A DNA stretch of 64,000 bases, from contig NZ_JAADJU010000008.1 of assembly GCF_012933545.1 (NCBI RefSeq), forward strand, positions 124,001 through 188,000, in the 5' to 3' direction. Every line of letters begins with the position of its first letter. Positions within the stretch are counted from its first letter, which is position 1. The translations under genes were made by a program, and so were the position numbers. The DNA comes from Rouxiella aceris (lineage in GTDB: Bacteria > Pseudomonadota > Gammaproteobacteria > Enterobacterales > Enterobacteriaceae). This document shows positions 53,851-62,589 of this stretch, piece after piece. The notes beneath the pieces were generated by a model. The model made no database searches. It saw nothing but the letters and a program-made list of their open reading frames with translations, and was not told where the DNA came from.

Positions 53851-53890
53851 GAGCTCTGCACTTTCTGGCAGCCTTGGAGGCGTCGCGTTG

Positions 53891-54637
53891 TTAATCTTCC
53901 TGAAAACGCCGCGCCTTTTCATGCTGCATTTTTTCCAGTTCAAAAATGGCACGCTGTAAATCTCGTTCCTGCGTAGCGGACAGATGCGGGAACTTAAAGC
54001 TCAATCGCTGCTGAAGTACCGTTTCTCCCTTGTTGTTGATTGTCGGCCGCTCAAAGGCACTAATGAATTCAATGTCCAACACAAAAGAACCGAACTCAAT
54101 CATGTCGATGGTGACATTGTGGATCGTCGCCCCGCGCTCAATGGGCAGTGACATCGGATGATCGACGTGCAGGCCTAGACCGCCGAGGGAAATATCCTTT
54201 AATTTCAGGTCAAAATTGTTTTCATCGTCGAATTTCCCCTGACAGGTATAGGCGGCATGCAAAGGAATATTGACGCGGAAATATTCACGACGCTGGATAA
54301 AGTAGAGTTCGGCCGGGATTTCGCAGCTGAAAGTCGGCAAGGACTCGAAGAGCGTTTCGGTGATACGGCCACAGCTGAATTCAACTTTGGCACCGGCTGG
54401 TTCGGCAATAAAATTCAGGCTTTGCGCCTCCAGGGCCAATTTGTTCTCATACTCGACGCCGCCGAGATCAAATAACATCTGATTGCTATCGGAATCGACT
54501 TCCAGGATGCGGCTGATAAACTGCCCTCGGGCGTGGTTTATCATTATCAAGGTATTGTTTTTCTTGAGATCGCGAAGTACCGAGAGGATCCCTAGTTTAT
54601 TGCGTTTAATAAACTGTTCTTTATTTTTTTCACTCAC
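53891..54637 (-). CDS. ycgR: Flagellar brake protein YcgR (c-di-GMP receptor)
   Basis: Binds c-di-GMP and slows the flagellar motor; 248 residues with an N-terminal YcgR domain (~1-110) and a C-terminal PilZ domain. The c-di-GMP residues are visible: R117 and R121 in RREYFR, and D148-x-S-x-x-G in DISLGGLG. The start is GTG at 54637 (MSEKNKEQFIKRN). A sigma-28 promoter lies about 90 bases upstream, so it belongs to the flagellar class 3 set with pdeH. Confidence 0.95.
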   Translation of the reverse strand: MSEKNKEQFIKRNKLGILSVLRDLKKNNTLIMINHARGQFISRILEVDSDSNQMLFDLGGVEYENKLALEAQSLNFIAEPAGAKVEFSCGRITETLFESLPTFSCEIPAELYFIQRREYFRVNIPLHAAYTCQGKFDDENNFDLKLKDISLGGLGLHVDHPMSLPIERGATIHNVTIDMIEFGSFVLDIEFISAFERPTINNKGETVLQQRLSFKFPHLSATQERDLQRAIFELEKMQHEKARRFQED

Positions 54638-54723
54638 CCGCCGTTCCCCGATTGTTATTTTTCTGATTGCCCGGTGTGTTTCGCGCGATAGAACTGTTGG
54701 CTTCGACAGAGCATTAATTATGG

Positions 54724-54750
54724 TTATCGGTTGAGCTGACGAAATCTTTA
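54724..54750 (-). promoter_or_regulatory. Sigma-28 (FliA) promoter of ycgR
   Basis: On the minus strand TAAAGATT, 11 bases, ACCGATAA: 13 of 16 positions of the FliA consensus with perfect spacing. The start site would be near 54716, giving a leader of about 80 bases. Confidence 0.8.
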
Positions 54751-55274
54751 CATAAAATTGTGGTTATTTGTTACGCAAAAAAATGCGCGCCAAACCACAT
54801 TAGTGAGTAACACCTTACTTTTTGTTGCCGATTTTATGGGCTGACCTCTCACTGCCGTCTGGCTGTCGAGTTTTCTTAATCATTCTGTGCGCTTTCTGTT
54901 CATCTCTCTTGGCCGCCGTCTGTGGATAGTCCGGATATTTATTGACCAGTTCGGGGAATTATTTCATCTTTGAATTCAATTTTTTGCGAACTTTTATGCT
55001 GATTGCTGCGGTTTTTTACCCGAAAAGCTGGTTAATTTTTTCTCATAACTGTGCCATTATCGTAATATTTGAATAATTAAATTTATTATCGCAGACGTAG
55101 CAGTAATGTTATGTTGGTTACATAAATTGGTGTGTTTTGTTAAAAATAACCTTTCGGTTAGTGTGGAAAACGTCAGGCCGCTTTTGTATACCCACGTATT
55201 GCGAGATAAAGCCGCCTTGGTCTCAAGGATGTAGGGTTTTTCACCTGCTTTAACTAATAAGTGAGAAGTAAAAC
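54751..55274. other. mqo upstream region
   Basis: About 520 mostly AT-rich bases without a gene. It holds the mqo promoter; no regulator box was assigned. Confidence 0.45.
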
Positions 55275-56912
55275 ATGAAAAATCGACTCTCCAGTGCGCC
55301 GGGTGTTATGGGCCTGATGGCGTTGGCTAACCACGCGGCAGCGGCGGAAGAAAAAATCGTTGATGTGGTCCTGATTGGCGGCGGTATTATGAGCGCCACA
55401 TTAGGTACTTATCTCCAGGAACTGGAGCCTGACTGGTCGATTCATATGTATGAACGACTGGCTAGCGTCGCCGATGAAAGCTCTAATGGCTGGAATAATG
55501 CTGGCACCGGGCATTCCGCGCTGGCAGAGATGAACTACACCCCGGAAAAAGCCGACGGCTCCATTGATATCAGCAAAGCGGTGGAGATTAACGAAGCTTT
55601 CCAGATTTCGCGCCAGTTCTGGTCCTATCAGGTTGAAAAAAACGTGTTGGGGGAACCGCGCACCTTTATCAACAGTGTGCCGCATATGAGTTTTGTGTGG
55701 GGCGATACTAACGTCGAGTTTCTGCGCAAACGCTATGCCGCGCTGCAACAAAGCACGCTGTTTCGTGGTATGGAATACTCGGAAGATCCGGCACAGATTG
55801 AGAAATGGATCCCTCTGGTGCTGGAAGGACGCGATGCCAAACAGAAGATCGCCGCGACCCGCATTGCCACTGGCACCGATGTGAATTTTGGTGCCATCAC
55901 CCAGCAGTTGGTGGCCTCGCTGGAGAAAAAGGCAAATTTCAATCTGCATCTCGGCCATGAAGTAAAAAATATCAATCGCAATGCCGATGGTACCTGGACC
56001 GTTATCTTTAGCGATCTCAGTAAAAACAGCCATGAAGTCAGCGTTAAAACTCGCTTTATCTTTATTGGTGCTGGTGGTGCCTCGTTAACGCTGCTGCAGA
56101 AATCGGGTATTCCGGAAGCTGATCGTTACGGCGGCTTCCCGGTCGGGGGCGAATTCCTGGTCACGGATAATCCGGAGATCGTCAAACGTCATCAGGCGAA
56201 AGTCTATGGCAAAGCAGCGGTCGGTTCTCCGCCGATGTCGGTACCGCATCTCGATACCCGGGTTATTGACGGCAAGAAAGTGTTGTTGTTCGGACCTTTC
56301 GCCACCTTCTCCAGTAAGTTCCTGAAAAACGGTTCGCTGTGGGACCTGTTTGGCACCATCAATAAACACAATATTCTGCCGATGCTGCGGGTAGGCCTGG
56401 ATAACTTTGACCTGGTCAAATATCTGATCAATCAGGTGCTGCTCAACGAAGACGCGCGTTATGGCGCACTGTGTGAGTATTTCCCCGATGCCAGCCAAAA
56501 AGACTGGCGGCGCATGGTTGCCGGTCAGCGCGTACAGATTATTGAGAAAGACGCCAGACAGGGCGGCGTACTGCGTATGGGGACCGAAGTGGTGACTTCG
56601 CAGGATGGCACTATTGCTGCCTTGTTGGGGGCTTCGCCGGGGGCTTCTACCGCCGCATCCATTATGCTGGAACTGATGGATCAGGTGTTTAAGGATAAAA
56701 TGGCGTCAGCGGCCTGGCAGAAAAAACTGAAAGAGATGCTGCCGACTTACGGGCAAAGTATGAACGACAACGTTGAGCTGTCCGAACGCGAACTGGATCG
56801 CACCAGCCGTATCCTGCAACTGGAAACGCCGCAGGTGAAATCCTTAACCAGCGTACAACCGGTGGTGAATAATCATGATGCCGACGAGCAACCGCAAGAG
56901 CTGGCTTCGTAA
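55275..56912 (+). CDS. mqo: Malate:quinone oxidoreductase Mqo
   Basis: FAD-dependent membrane-associated oxidation of malate to oxaloacetate with transfer of electrons to quinone (EC 1.1.5.4), 545 residues. The FAD motif is [19 protein letters not shown] near residue 35, followed by [22 protein letters not shown] and a C-terminal ASPGASTAA glycine-rich turn. The N-terminal ~25 residues ([16 protein letters not shown]) look signal-like, as annotated in other enteric Mqo proteins. Two copies of a terminator-like sequence follow. Confidence 0.96.
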   Translation: MKNRLSSAPGVMGLMALANHAAAAEEKIVDVVLIGGGIMSATLGTYLQELEPDWSIHMYERLASVADESSNGWNNAGTGHSALAEMNYTPEKADGSIDISKAVEINEAFQISRQFWSYQVEKNVLGEPRTFINSVPHMSFVWGDTNVEFLRKRYAALQQSTLFRGMEYSEDPAQIEKWIPLVLEGRDAKQKIAATRIATGTDVNFGAITQQLVASLEKKANFNLHLGHEVKNINRNADGTWTVIFSDLSKNSHEVSVKTRFIFIGAGGASLTLLQKSGIPEADRYGGFPVGGEFLVTDNPEIVKRHQAKVYGKAAVGSPPMSVPHLDTRVIDGKKVLLFGPFATFSSKFLKNGSLWDLFGTINKHNILPMLRVGLDNFDLVKYLINQVLLNEDARYGALCEYFPDASQKDWRRMVAGQRVQIIEKDARQGGVLRMGTEVVTSQDGTIAALLGASPGASTAASIMLELMDQVFKDKMASAAWQKKLKEMLPTYGQSMNDNVELSERELDRTSRILQLETPQVKSLTSVQPVVNNHDADEQPQELAS

Positions 56913-56930
56913 CATCATCGTATGGATAAA

Positions 56931-56951
56931 ACCGGAGCCTGATGCTCCGGT
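56931..56951 (+). repeat. First copy of a 21-base terminator stem after mqo
   Basis: ACCGGAGC-CTGAT-GCTCCGGT is self-complementary but followed by GAGTTTGG, not by a T-run. An identical 21-mer recurs at 57083. Confidence 0.85.
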
Positions 56952-57082
56952 GAGTTTGGTGACAAAGTGGTCTTGAAGATCGAGATACCCGGGCATAGCA
57001 CACCCAGGGGCGCTCCGGCGGGCAAGCCTGCTACGACCCCAACGGTGTACTCTCCCTAAAAACGAGCTTTGTCAGCAGTCTG

Positions 57083-57109
57083 ACCGGAGCCTGATGCTCC
57101 GGTTTTTTT
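57083..57109 (+). terminator. Terminator after mqo, second copy of the 21-base stem
   Basis: The same stem ACCGGAGC/GCTCCGGT followed by seven T residues, a canonical terminator for mqo. It also lies just beyond the stop of the convergent reductase gene. Confidence 0.9.
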
Positions 57110-57116
57110 GGCTCGT

Positions 57117-58052
57117 TTATTGCCCCGCCAATGTTTTTTCCCGCTGTTGCTGATAGACCGACATATGGGTAAAGGCGGCGTCAATCAGCGGTGTACTTAG
57201 CCCGGCATTTGCCGAGAGGGTCACCAGGTCACCGAGGATCTGCTCGGCCTCGACCGCAAAACCTTGCATCATATCGCGATACATCGACGAGGTCTGAACC
57301 GACGCTTTATTGGTTAGCTCTTTGATGGCATGAGCCGTGGCCTGCGGACGCTCCTGATAGCCACCGGCGACGATCGCCGAGAGTACTTCCTGAATAAAGG
57401 CTTTGGCAAAACCTTCACCACCCGGGGCCTGCGCCACCTGACCAATGTTCCCGCGCATCAGGCAGGTGATCCCGCCAAGGCTGGATAAAAACAGCCATTT
57501 TTCCCACATTTCGCTGATGATATCGTCTGACAGGCGGGCTTCAAAGCCGGCATGCTGCAAGGTCTCATCCAGCTTGATAATGCGTGCACTGCGCTCGCCG
57601 CTGACTTCCCCGTAGGTTAACTGGTGCAGCGGGGTCATTTGATGAACCTGACCTTCCGCATCCAGGGTAGCATTGATGCGGCATAAGCCGCCGATCACGG
57701 CCTGTTTACCGAAGCGGTCTTCAATGATCTGTAGATGGCGCATGCCGTTGAGCACCGGTAAAATCAGCGTCTGTTCACCGACGGCGGGCGCAAATTCGTC
57801 CAATACCGCCGTCAGCGAAAAGCCTTTTACCGTCAGAATAATCAGGTCAAAGCTTTCCTTTAAATCGGCTGCCACCAGCAATTTGGGTTCTACCTTGCTG
57901 ATACCCTCGGCAGTGTGTAAATACAGACCGGTTTTTTTCAGCGCTTGCGCGCGTTTTTCACGCACCAGGAAGGTGACATCTCTCCCTGCCTGCGCCAGAC
58001 GGCCACCAAAGTATCCTCCGGTTGCCCCGGCTCCCACGACCAGAATACGCAT
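57117..58052 (-). CDS. 2-dehydropantoate 2-reductase (ApbA/PanE) family protein
   Basis: NADPH-dependent ketopantoate reductase-like protein, 311 residues from the ATG at 58052 (MRILVVGAGATGGYFGG), with GGAAC upstream. A longer frame to 58148 would cross the divergent promoter. The Rossmann motif GAGATGGYFGG is at the N-terminus. The C-terminal helical domain contains the catalytic Lys region (MWEKWLFLSS) and SSMYRDMMQG. Many enterics have a separate panE, so this may be a paralogue with another 2-keto acid substrate. It is divergent from a GntR regulator that may control it. Confidence 0.88.
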   Translation of the reverse strand: MRILVVGAGATGGYFGGRLAQAGRDVTFLVREKRAQALKKTGLYLHTAEGISKVEPKLLVAADLKESFDLIILTVKGFSLTAVLDEFAPAVGEQTLILPVLNGMRHLQIIEDRFGKQAVIGGLCRINATLDAEGQVHQMTPLHQLTYGEVSGERSARIIKLDETLQHAGFEARLSDDIISEMWEKWLFLSSLGGITCLMRGNIGQVAQAPGGEGFAKAFIQEVLSAIVAGGYQERPQATAHAIKELTNKASVQTSSMYRDMMQGFAVEAEQILGDLVTLSANAGLSTPLIDAAFTHMSVYQQQREKTLAGQ

Positions 58053-58212
58053 GCTGAGTTCCTTGTTGATGATTGAGAATAAAGCGATTTCCAACATGGG
58101 CGATAGTGTTGCAGTCGTCAAGCGGCAGATCGTAACCGTTGCTTTCATCGCTTTTCACTGGCCGGATGGCTATGATAGCAGGCAGGTTAATTTGTCAGAC
58201 AGGAAGACAATA

Positions 58213-58875
58213 ATGGCGGCTGATATGAGCCTGGTGCGACCTGAAACCCTGCGTTTTCAGGTAGAAAATGTGTTGCGACAAGCGATTATTGATGGCCGTT
58301 TTGCACCGGGTGAGCGGCTAATTGAACGGGAGCTATGCGCCTCACTTGGCGTTAGCCGTACCTCGATCCGCGAGGCGTTACGCAAGCTCGAGGCCGAAAA
58401 GCTGGTGACCATCGTGGCCAATAAAGGTCCGATGGTCGCCAGCCTGTCAGTAAAAGAAGCGGCCGATCTCTTGGCCCTGCGTGGACTGCTCGAAGGTTTT
58501 ATTGCTCGCGAGTTTTCGCAATCTGCCAGCACAGAGGAACTTGCCGAGTTTGCTGCCGCGGTAGCGCAACTGCATGCCGCCGCTGTGGCGCAGGATCATG
58601 CGGGCTATTTGCCTGCGGAAAAGGCGTTATATCGCCTTATGCTGGCGCGCTGTGACAATCAGTTGCTGAACGAATCGCTGACTGGCCTGCACTTGCGGCT
58701 TAATCTACTGCCGGTCAACTTGCAGGTACCCGCCGATCGCCTGGCCGAAAGCCTGCAAGAGATCGAATCCCTGTATCAAGCCATTGTCGCCCGCGATGGC
58801 GAGGCAGCCGAAAAAGCCGCGCGTTGGCATATGACCAACGCGCGGCAAGCGGTGCTGCAATCGTCAGGGAAATAA
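58213..58875 (+). CDS. GntR family (FCD-type) transcriptional regulator
   Basis: Regulator of 220 residues from the ATG at 58213 (MAADMSLVRPETL) with AGGAAG six bases upstream. The long open frame upstream overlaps the divergent gene and is rejected. The DNA-binding part has RFAPGERLIERELCASLGVSRTSIREALRKLE (residues ~30-60). The C-terminal FCD domain starts at LLALRGLLEGFIAREF. It lies 160 bases from the divergent reductase and 8 bases from the convergent permease stop. Confidence 0.92.
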   Translation: MAADMSLVRPETLRFQVENVLRQAIIDGRFAPGERLIERELCASLGVSRTSIREALRKLEAEKLVTIVANKGPMVASLSVKEAADLLALRGLLEGFIAREFSQSASTEELAEFAAAVAQLHAAAVAQDHAGYLPAEKALYRLMLARCDNQLLNESLTGLHLRLNLLPVNLQVPADRLAESLQEIESLYQAIVARDGEAAEKAARWHMTNARQAVLQSSGK

Positions 58876-58883
58876 TCCGGTCG

Positions 58884-60155
58884 CTATTTTCCGCTGCGTG
58901 CTGGCAGACGGGTAAACAGTGCACAGCACAGGGCGGCAATCAGCAGAGAGGGCAGCGTCGCTCCTAAGTCGGGATAGAAATGGGCGACCAGATGGTAGGT
59001 GGCAATACCGATCACCCAGGCCGCCAGCGCAGGTGCTTTGAGGTTTTTCTCCACCGTCTGACGGCGACGCAGCACAAAATAGTCCGTTAATACCACACCA
59101 AACAGCGGCGCAAAGACCGAACCAATCAGCAGCAGGAAATTCTCATAGCGGTCGAGGGGAATGCCCCAGGCAATCAGCGTACAGAGCAGGCCGATAGCCC
59201 AGCTGAGTTTACCAATATCCATCGGTAACAGCGCGCCAGTAGACAGGGCCGCAGAGTGAATATCGGCAAAGGTATTCTCGTGCTCATCCACCAGAATTAG
59301 CAACAGCGGAATACCCAGCGCCACACCAGAAAGGGCCAGCAGCAGCGCATTACTGTCTTGCGAGCTGACAAAGGCCAGGGTATAGGCGGCACCTAATGCC
59401 ATCATCCACAAACTGCCAACAAAAAAACCGCAGGCAGTACCGAGGAAATTCTGGCGCGACGTTTTACCAAAGCGGGTGTAATCGGCCACCAGCGGCAACC
59501 ATGACAGCGCCATCGAGACGACAATATCGCAGGCCAGGGCAAAGGGCATACTGCCATCGCCGGCTTTGTGCCATAACTCGGTTAGCGAGCTATGTTGCAA
59601 CAGATTGATCGTCAGCCAGGCACAGCTGGCGATCAGCAGCCAAATGCCCCAGCGGCGCAATACCACGCGAATAAAAGCCAGCGGACCGCATACTGCCAGC
59701 AGGGTCGCCAGAAAACCAAACACCCAGGTCCACAACGTCGGGTTGGCCCAGGGACTCTGTGCACCCCACGCCTGCTTTGCCAGCAGCGTGGCCGCGTCGC
59801 GCATTACCACGATCTCAAAGGCGCCCCAGCCAATCAGTTGTAAAATATTAAACAGAGCCGGTAAGGCAATGCCCTTTTTACCCAGGCTAAGGGTTAAAGA
59901 TGACATGGATGACAGACCGGTTTGCCCGCCAATCACTCCCACCAGCGCCAATAGCACGACGCCAACCAGCGTGCCAATAAAAATGGCCAGTAGCGAGCCG
60001 GCCATACCGAGGCCGGGAGCCAGAATGGCACCCGCCTGTAGCACCATTAAGCCCATACCCAAAGAGAACCAGAGTGAAAACAGGTCACGCCAGCCCAACA
60101 CGCGCTGTTGGGGAGTGACCGGGCGATCCGGGGTATAAATGCTATTGTTTTTCAT
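58884..60155 (-). CDS. NCS1 family permease, CytX/CodB-like
   Basis: Inner-membrane nucleobase:cation symporter-1 protein, 423 residues, about 12 helices. N-terminal GWRDLFSLWFSLGMGLMVLQAG and the loop LPLVADYTRFGKTSRQNFLGT resemble the cytosine permease CodB and, still more, CytX, the proposed hydroxymethylpyrimidine importer. The substrate is therefore a pyrimidine, thiamine precursor or similar base, not certain. No TPP riboswitch could be recognised upstream, which argues against a purely thiamine role. Confidence 0.82.
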   Translation of the reverse strand: MKNNSIYTPDRPVTPQQRVLGWRDLFSLWFSLGMGLMVLQAGAILAPGLGMAGSLLAIFIGTLVGVVLLALVGVIGGQTGLSSMSSLTLSLGKKGIALPALFNILQLIGWGAFEIVVMRDAATLLAKQAWGAQSPWANPTLWTWVFGFLATLLAVCGPLAFIRVVLRRWGIWLLIASCAWLTINLLQHSSLTELWHKAGDGSMPFALACDIVVSMALSWLPLVADYTRFGKTSRQNFLGTACGFFVGSLWMMALGAAYTLAFVSSQDSNALLLALSGVALGIPLLLILVDEHENTFADIHSAALSTGALLPMDIGKLSWAIGLLCTLIAWGIPLDRYENFLLLIGSVFAPLFGVVLTDYFVLRRRQTVEKNLKAPALAAWVIGIATYHLVAHFYPDLGATLPSLLIAALCCALFTRLPARSGK

Positions 60156-60265
60156 GTGGTTAATATCATAAGCAAATAGAGCGCTGTTTATATCATACTC
60201 TGTGCATCAAGGTGATAAATGGCGCATTTTTTAGTCATAGCGGGGCAGGGGGAGATAAATGGCAA

Positions 60266-60299
60266 CTGGCGGGCGAGATAACAGCTTAATGCCCGCCAG
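60266..60299. terminator. Hairpin after the Hcp-like fragment
   Basis: CTGGCGGGC and GCCCGCCAG (9 bases, 16-base loop) follow the end of the small secreted-protein cluster. TTGCCATTTATC comes after it on the minus strand, so termination is plausible but weak. Confidence 0.5.
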
Positions 60300-60302
60300 C
60301 TC

Positions 60303-60401
60303 TCAGGCTGTCTGGCGCGCTTGCCAGCTATCTGCATGCTTGATATTACCATCCAGATAGTGCCAGGTGATCTTTTCGTAGCTTAACTCGATGGCTTCCA
60401 T
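60303..60401 (-). pseudogene. C-terminal fragment resembling a T6SS Hcp protein
   Basis: A 32-codon open frame from the ATG at 60401 (MEAIELSYEKITWHYLDGN, then IKHADSWQARQTA). It looks like the last ~30 residues of Hcp tube/effector proteins, whose C-termini typically read like LSYEKIEWxYxDGN...SDSW. AGAGG sits nine bases before the ATG, and the stop of the preceding gene is only one base away, so it may still be translated. No Hcp N-terminus is present; the frame upstream is occupied by the paralogous gene. The Hcp match is from memory of the family, not a search. Confidence 0.55.
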
Positions 60402-60402
60402 A

Positions 60403-60906
60403 TTAATTATCCTCTTTAAATCCATTTGAGCGACCGAGGGTATTTACCATGGTATCGATACATGACTTGCTGGCAGCTACCTTATAAAGCGCCTGAATAG
60501 AGTCAACAATATATTGATTGAACTGTGGCCGAGTAATGCTATAAAAAGGCAGAGCACATACCACGTCGGTGCTTAAGGGCAAGATATTCTCGTGATTGAG
60601 AATCGCCAGTACACCGGATGGGTTATGGGGGATCGCCATTGCGACCGCTGTTGCGAGTGATTCCGCTGAATCAGCATCACTACCTGGAGCCAGCAGAGAG
60701 GCAATTTTCAACCAATCATCGTTACCTTTTTCTATTTTTTCCAATACATACAGCCATTCTTTTTCATCATCAGTGTAAAGTTTGGCAATAACGGATTTTG
60801 CGCCATTTTTTTGTATCTGTGTGACTAACTGTGCTGACGAGGGCGGCTGAGGAACGGCATAAGCCCATGAAGAGAGCAGGCAATAAAGAAGGATTATTTT
60901 TTTCAA
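60403..60906 (-). CDS. Small secreted protein, tandem paralogue B (function unknown)
   Basis: A 167-residue protein with a signal peptide (MKKIILLYCLLSSWAYA). The start is TTG at 60906, supported by a perfect AAGGAGGT eight to ten bases upstream; no ATG is in reach. It is clearly paralogous to the preceding gene: both share a mid-protein GNDDWLK, a later VC-x-x-P-x-Y (VCALPFY here), QALYK, a C-terminal Cys before a Gly-rich turn, and an FKE ending. The two conserved cysteines probably form a disulphide in the periplasm. The family was not recognised. One base separates it from each neighbour, so the three are co-translated. Confidence 0.8.
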   Translation of the reverse strand: MKKIILLYCLLSSWAYAVPQPPSSAQLVTQIQKNGAKSVIAKLYTDDEKEWLYVLEKIEKGNDDWLKIASLLAPGSDADSAESLATAVAMAIPHNPSGVLAILNHENILPLSTDVVCALPFYSITRPQFNQYIVDSIQALYKVAASKSCIDTMVNTLGRSNGFKEDN

Positions 60907-60907
60907 A

Positions 60908-61429
60908 TTAATCCACCTCCTTGAATGGACCAGCTTGACCTACGGTTTTTACCAATTGTTCAAGACACTTTTTTGCCTTGGGATTGTGGCTTTTATAGAG
61001 GGCCTGAACCGCCTGAACAAAATATTCGTTTAGTTGGGGTATGTTTTTATTATAAATAGGCATTGAGCATACCTGATTGATAGAGGGAGTAATATCACCT
61101 GACTTAATAACTGACATAACCCCTTCGACATTGGCTGGAATAGCCCCCGCCAGTGCGCTGATTATGTCTTCGTGCCACGCCTCAGAGTTTGTGCCGGATA
61201 CCCAGGGCACAGCCTTTAACCAATCATCGTTACCGTTGGTGATATTGTGCATGATGTAATCCCATTCCCCGTTATCTGCATCGGGAATTCCGGCAATAAC
61301 CTTTTGTGCCCCCTCCTTTTTTACGGAGTCAATAAACTGTTTTGCTGTCAAGGGAGGGGCGTTGGCTGCCAATGTGCTATAAGAGAAAGTAAGGACTGCG
61401 GCCATAATACAGAAAATATTTTTTTTCAT
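60908..61429 (-). CDS. Small secreted protein, tandem paralogue A (function unknown)
   Basis: A 173-residue protein with a signal peptide ending near residue 22 (MKKNIFCIMAAVLTFSYSTLA). Shared features with the next gene are NGNDDWLK, VCSMPIY, VQALYK, KKCLEQLVKTVG and an FKEVD end. It is helical, acidic and probably periplasmic. It is the first gene of a three-gene unit that ends in an Hcp-like fragment. Duplicated secreted proteins beside a T6SS tube-protein remnant recall effector-immunity modules, but that is inference from context only. Confidence 0.8.
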   Translation of the reverse strand: MKKNIFCIMAAVLTFSYSTLAANAPPLTAKQFIDSVKKEGAQKVIAGIPDADNGEWDYIMHNITNGNDDWLKAVPWVSGTNSEAWHEDIISALAGAIPANVEGVMSVIKSGDITPSINQVCSMPIYNKNIPQLNEYFVQAVQALYKSHNPKAKKCLEQLVKTVGQAGPFKEVD

Positions 61430-61783
61430 CTTACCACCAGGATAGTATCGCCCGAAGTGACCATTCGTTGCCGTAGATATGCACCATTAAATATTCCTTC
61501 TATTAAATTTAATGAGGTGATTTATTCTCTTTTTGTAACGCACTTGTGGTTCTTTAAATATATTAAATTCAGGCCGGTAAACCGGGATTGGGTTTAATTT
61601 ATGGCTATGGAACGGCTTGGGGAATATAAAGCATGTATCTATGGTTGCGCAATGAGAATTTATTTTTTAATTAATTTAATGCAGCTATTAATACAAATTA
61701 AATTATATATTTTATTTAGTGTTCGGCGTTATTACTTATATTTACGGCTTATCTTAGCCGTAAATATAACCCTCTGCGATCTC
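61430..61783. other. AT-rich intergenic region with a palindrome
   Basis: No credible gene; an open frame at 61601-61855 is low-complexity and overlaps the TetR gene. It contains the promoter of the secreted-protein cluster and a perfect 12-base inverted repeat, TATATTTACGGC (61737-61748) and GCCGTAAATATA (61757-61768), just beyond the TetR stop. This could be a weak terminator or a binding site. Confidence 0.5.
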
Positions 61784-62503
61784 TTATTGGCCAGTTTGCT
61801 GTTCGGGCAACGGGCTTATACCGTGCAGCAAAAGGGCAACAACATGTTTGGCTAATTGCTCGCTATTAAAAGGGCTGACATGAGCATGGTGACGTCGCTT
61901 GGCGGCGGCAATGGGCAGAAAGGTTAAGCCGAATAGCGAAATAAAAATCAACTCGGGATCAAGATCGGCATTCAGTTTGCCCTCTTGCTGCCAGCGTAAC
62001 AGACTACGCAGAGATTCATTGCGTTGACTATCGCCATAACGTGCTTCCATCCGCTGTTTCAACATGCCGCTTTCGCTGATGATTTCGCGGATCCACAGCG
62101 GGGCAAACCAGTCATGGGCGACTGAGATATCGATAAAATGTTTTGCCAGGGCGGTGAGCGCCGCAACCGGATCGTCTGCCTGGTCGTTAAACAGGTTGCG
62201 GAAAGAGGCGCGGATCGGCAAAAAGCGTTCCTCAATCAGCACATCGAGCAGTTGTTCGCGGGTATTAAAATAGTAATGCAACATTGCTGGGGTAACCCCG
62301 GCTTCGCGGGCAATCATGGTTAACGGCGTATCGGCAATGCCCCAGCGGGCAAAAAGCGCCAGCGCGGTATCAAGCAACAGGGTACGGCGTTCGGTTCCTT
62401 TGGCCGCACCCGCCGGTCGGCCCGGTCGGCGCGGCAGATTTGCCGAGTCATGCGGTGCTTGTGGCTTGGGCACAAGGGCCTTTTCAGATTTTTTACTCAC
62501 CAT
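61784..62503 (-). CDS. TetR family transcriptional regulator
   Basis: Regulator of 239 residues. A basic, Pro-rich N-terminal tail (LPRRPGRPAGAAKG) precedes the TetR helix-turn-helix (residues ~40-85: ALFARWGIADTPLTMIAREAGVTPAMLHYYF). The rest is a helical ligand-binding domain (DVLIEERFLPIRASF, WIREIISESGMLKQRM). It is divergent from a DHA2 multidrug transporter, with a strong palindrome between, so it is the probable local repressor, released by a compound the pump exports. Confidence 0.92.
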   Translation of the reverse strand: MVSKKSEKALVPKPQAPHDSANLPRRPGRPAGAAKGTERRTLLLDTALALFARWGIADTPLTMIAREAGVTPAMLHYYFNTREQLLDVLIEERFLPIRASFRNLFNDQADDPVAALTALAKHFIDISVAHDWFAPLWIREIISESGMLKQRMEARYGDSQRNESLRSLLRWQQEGKLNADLDPELIFISLFGLTFLPIAAAKRRHHAHVSPFNSEQLAKHVVALLLHGISPLPEQQTGQ

Positions 62504-62543
62504 GATCCATCATATCCATTGACCCAACGTGAAATTACCCCCT

Positions 62544-62575
62544 ATATTAATTACCTTGTTAATTAATATCAAGGT
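62544..62575. promoter_or_regulatory. Operator-like palindromes between tetR and the efflux gene
   Basis: ATATTAATTA-CCTTGT-TAATTAATAT is a perfect 10-base dyad (62544-62569). An overlapping dyad ACCTTG-N11-CAAGGT spans 62553-62575. Placement 15-40 bases before the transporter ATG fits a TetR operator. Confidence 0.65.
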
Positions 62576-62589
62576 CGTTCAGGTCAACC

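Noticed and set aside
60156..60265. Possible TPP riboswitch upstream of the CytX-like permease
   Set aside because: None of the conserved TPP elements (CTGAGA, ACCC, CTGATCTGGATAATGCCAGC-like) could be found on the minus strand.
61601..61855. 84-codon open frame on the plus strand
   Set aside because: Low-complexity, hydrophobic and AT-driven, overlaps the end of the TetR gene on the other strand, and lacks a convincing ribosome site.
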